Assembly: GCF_030268225.1 (NCBI RefSeq)
Contig: NZ_BSQG01000006.1
Location: 101,607-165,606, forward strand
Source of the DNA: Nocardiopsis ansamitocini
GTDB taxonomy: Bacteria > Actinomycetota > Actinomycetes > Streptosporangiales > Streptosporangiaceae
Direction of reading: 5' to 3'
Length of the DNA: 64,000 nucleotides
Part shown: one piece after another, positions 54,700 to 64,000 of the stretch
Position numbering within the stretch: position 1 is the first letter of the stretch
How the letters are laid out: each line of letters starts with the position of its first letter
Position numbers and translations under genes: made by a program
The notes under the pieces: model-generated
What the model was told of the DNA's origin: nothing
Seen by the model: only the letters and a program-made list of their open reading frames with translations
The model's database searches: none

Positions 54700-55083
54700 A
54701 TGGCGAAGCTCAGCAACGAAGAGCTGCTCGGCGCGTTCGAGAACATGACCCTGCTGGAGCTCGCGGACTTCGTGAAGCTCTTCGAGGAGAAGTTCGACGT
54801 CACCGCCGCCGCCCCGGCCGCCGTCGTCGCCGCCGCCCCCGGTGGCGCTGCTGCCCCCGCCGAGGAGGAGAAGGACGAGTTCGACGTCGTTCTCGAGGCC
54901 GCCGGCGACAAGAAGATCCAGGTCATCAAGGAGGTCCGCGGCCTCACGAGCCTGGGCCTGAAGGAAGCCAAGGACCTGGTCGACAACGCTCCCAAGCCGC
55001 TGCTCGAGGGCGTCAACAAGGAGACCGCGGAGAAGGCCAAGGCCACCCTCGAGGGTGCCGGCGCCACCGTGACCCTGAAGTAG
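54700..55083 (+). CDS. rplL: 50S ribosomal protein L7/L12
   Basis: This 127-residue acidic stalk protein has an N-terminal dimerisation helix, an Ala/Pro-rich hinge (about residues 33-55) and the C-terminal domain with [20 protein letters not shown] that recruits translation factors. It follows rplJ by 138 nt, and AGAAAGAGAG precedes the ATG. Confidence 0.97.
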   Translation: MAKLSNEELLGAFENMTLLELADFVKLFEEKFDVTAAAPAAVVAAAPGGAAAPAEEEKDEFDVVLEAAGDKKIQVIKEVRGLTSLGLKEAKDLVDNAPKPLLEGVNKETAEKAKATLEGAGATVTLK

Positions 55084-55103
55084 TCTCCCCCGAGAGACGT
55101 TCG

Positions 55104-55134
55104 GGCGGCCGTCCCCTCCGGGGCGGCCGCCTTT
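55104..55134 (+). terminator. terminator or attenuator after rplL
   Basis: A stem of about 12 bp (55104-55116 with 55120-55131) followed by TTTG lies 21 nt after rplL. Partial read-through into rpoBC is usual at this position. Confidence 0.7.
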
Positions 55135-55775
55135 GTCGTGTCCGGGGTGCGACGCCGAAGCGCTGAAACGCGCTGTCGGCAAGAGACGGGGGCGGCTGGG
55201 CTGAACGGGGCGGGGTGCGCTCCGAGCCGCTCTGGACGCGTTTGAACCGGCGTGCGTGCGACCGTTTTGCCCGGATGGCCCGACGGCTCTCGTTGTGTCC
55301 GGCGTCGGCGGCCGTCGCACGCGGCCGTCGTGCAGTGAAGGGGCCGCGGCGCCCGGGGCGGGGACCGGATCTCTGTCGTCCCCTGCTGTTACCGTGAACC
55401 CCGGTTCATTCCCCTATGTCTGCTGGCTCACACCTCGTTTCGCCTGTGGGTCCTCTCACGGTGCCGGAAACCCCCTATGGGGCCGACTCGGGCTTGACGG
55501 ATCCGCCTGTTGGAGCGATGCTGCGTGGTGTCTTGAGGAGTTACGTGGCGCCATGTTGGACAGCGGTGTAGTATTCAGCTACACTGCCCTTTTGCGCTGC
55601 CCTTTGACGTATCCTCTGCCAGAGCCCGTGCGTTGTGTCCAATTTCTTCGTTGATTGGCCTGGATCGCACGTTCTCTAGAGCTGAAGACGCCGCCCCGTT
55701 CGGTGGGTCCTCGACACATTGGATCGTCCGGCGTGCGCGCGCATCAACCGCCACAAGCCTTCGGAAGGACCCCTG
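55135..55775. other. rplL-rpoB spacer
   Basis: These 641 nt between the rplL terminator and rpoB hold the candidate rpoB promoter near the 3' end. A 60-codon frame at 55215 has an Arg-rich composition without features and was rejected. I see no gene or repeat. Confidence 0.5.
55556..55585 (+). promoter_or_regulatory. candidate rpoB promoter
   Basis: TTGGAC (55556-55561) and TACACT (55580-55585) are 18 bp apart. The -10 overlaps a small dyad GTGTAG/CTACAC (55567-55572 and 55579-55584). It lies about 190 nt upstream of rpoB. Confidence 0.55.
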
Positions 55776-59243
<3,468 letters not shown>

Positions 59244-59274
59244 TTCCGCGATCCAAGAGCAGGGGACGAATTAA

Positions 59275-63150
<3,876 letters not shown>

Positions 63151-63191
63151 CCTGAAGGACAACCGGTGAGTGTGGTTGTCTGACCTGGCGA

Positions 63192-63241
63192 CGGCGGTAG
63201 TCCACCCCCCGTAACGGGGTGGGACTACCGCCGTTCGTCTT
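63192..63241 (+). terminator. terminator after rpoC
   Basis: A stem of 17 bp with one bulged base (63192-63208 with 63216-63233) is followed by TTCGTCTTT. Confidence 0.85.
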
Positions 63242-63310
63242 TGTCAGTGGGCATACTCATAAGGGGGACTGTCGGTTGAGCGCGCACGCGCGGTCGGGAG
63301 ATCGAACACA

Positions 63311-64000
63311 GTGACCGAAAACGGGGGAGCGGCCCACGGGGCGCCCAACGGAGAGCAGGGGTACCCGAAGGAGGATTCGGGCTCCTGGTTCAAACCGAGT
63401 GGCGACCGCTACCGCACACAGGCGGACTACCAAGATCCGTACGAGGACGAGCAGCAGAGGCCGGACTACGGTTCCGAGGCTCGCGACGACGGGACCGACC
63501 AGTCGGGTCCGGCCGGCTCTTCGCCGTACCCGGACTCCGGCGGCTATCCCGGCCTGGGATACCTGGGGCGCTCGGCCACACCGGGTATGGCTGAGCCCTA
63601 CCCCTCCGCATTGGGCGACCTCGGAGCCCCGCCCGGGGCGGCGGAGCCCGCCCGCCCCGCACCGCAGCCGTCGAGCCGGGACGACTACCCGTTCGACCTG
63701 CCGCCCCGCGGACCGGGCGCGCCGTTCTCCGCCGCGCCGGCGAGCACCGGCAGCTACCCGGGTCCGGAGGCCGACGGGCAGCCGTCCATGGATGCCGGTT
63801 CCTCCGGGAACGAGGCCTCCTACGACCTCTCCTCGGCCTCCTACCGGCCGGAGGAGCTCTATCCGGACGCCGAACCCGGTTCGGTGCAGGGCACGACCTA
63901 TCTGTTCGACTCCGAGCCCGGCCGGCGGTCCGAGCCGCAGGAGTCCGAAACGGCGCATGAGACCGGTTCGCATCCGGGAGTGACGTTCCTCTTCGACACC
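63311..64000 (+). CDS. partial hypothetical protein, Pro/Gly/Tyr/Asp-rich N-terminus
   Basis: A GTG at 63311 opens a frame that is uninterrupted for 230 codons to the window edge. It begins VTENGGAAHGAPNG and is rich in Pro, Gly, Ser, Tyr, Asp and Glu with no hydrophobic segment so far, so it looks disordered. The motif TYLFDS near residue 197 recurs as TFLFDT at the window edge, suggesting short repeats. The strong composition and lack of stops support coding. It may be the disordered start of a larger protein; I do not recognise it. Confidence 0.6.
   Translation, partial: MTENGGAAHGAPNGEQGYPKEDSGSWFKPSGDRYRTQADYQDPYEDEQQRPDYGSEARDDGTDQSGPAGSSPYPDSGGYPGLGYLGRSATPGMAEPYPSALGDLGAPPGAAEPARPAPQPSSRDDYPFDLPPRGPGAPFSAAPASTGSYPGPEADGQPSMDAGSSGNEASYDLSSASYRPEELYPDAEPGSVQGTTYLFDSEPGRRSEPQESETAHETGSHPGVTFLFDT

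Noticed and set aside
55215-55397. 60-codon frame between rplL and rpoB
   Set aside because: Arg/Pro/Leu-rich with no ribosome-binding site or similarity; overlaps another frame of equal quality.

Overview
The window is about 64 kb of GC-rich DNA from a filamentous actinomycete. Evidence is the strong G/C third-position bias, frequent GTG/TTG starts, ATGA/GTGA gene overlaps, an rpoB that starts LAASR, an NusG with an acidic N-terminal extension, and small secreted proteins with chaplin-like traits. Gene order (nuo, polyprenyl synthase, kor, htpX, yajQ, tRNA-Tyr, then tRNA-Thr/tRNA-Met/rpmG, MaoC pair, murB, aspartate aminotransferase, tRNA-Trp, secE, nusG, rplKA, rplJL, rpoBC) matches what I remember of Streptomyces core chromosomes. 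Details such as the chaplin-like cluster fit a Nocardiopsaceae-type genus (Thermobifida, Nocardiopsis, Streptomonospora), but I cannot assign a genus.

Region 1 (1-15.4 kb): nuoD to nuoN of respiratory complex I in one tightly overlapping operon, followed by a trans-polyprenyl diphosphate synthase that probably makes the menaquinone side chain. Region 2 (15.5-31.6 kb): mixed housekeeping and stress genes. These are two tandem PRC-barrel proteins, RarD, MsrA, a PIN-toxin remnant, an ARMT1/DUF89 protein, a TipA-like MerR regulator with its own 19-bp-spacer promoter, a GNAT, a Gln/Tyr/Pro-rich protein, an SDR, a PAP2 phosphatase, an acyl-CoA synthetase, the KorAB 2-oxoacid:ferredoxin oxidoreductase, HtpX and YajQ.

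Region 3 (31.8-43.4 kb) is the accessory part and lies between tRNA-Tyr and tRNA-Thr. It holds four tandem small secreted chaplin/rodlin-like genes behind an AT-rich leader, a lipoprotein, and then an incomplete type II Wadjet-like (Jet/EptABCD) SMC cassette. That cassette has a JetA (DUF2397) homologue lacking its N-terminal half, JetB (DUF2398/TIGR02678), an unreported 49-codon ORF joined to both neighbours by ATGA overlaps, and a 1455-residue JetC (TIGR02680). JetD, the nuclease subunit, is not present. In its place downstream is an SbcC/Rad50-like ATPase with a CxxC motif. This is the most interesting part of the window.

Region 4 (43.4-64 kb) is core information processing and envelope: tRNA-Thr, tRNA-Met, L33, a (3R)-hydroxyacyl dehydratase-like pair, MurB, a yybP-ykoY (Mn2+) riboswitch ahead of a UPF0016 manganese exporter, adenosine deaminase, an aminotransferase, tRNA-Trp, SecE, NusG, L11, L1, a lipoprotein, L10, L7/L12, RpoB and RpoC. 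A Pro/Gly/Tyr-rich open frame runs off the right edge. No IS element, integrase, prophage gene or CRISPR array was seen.
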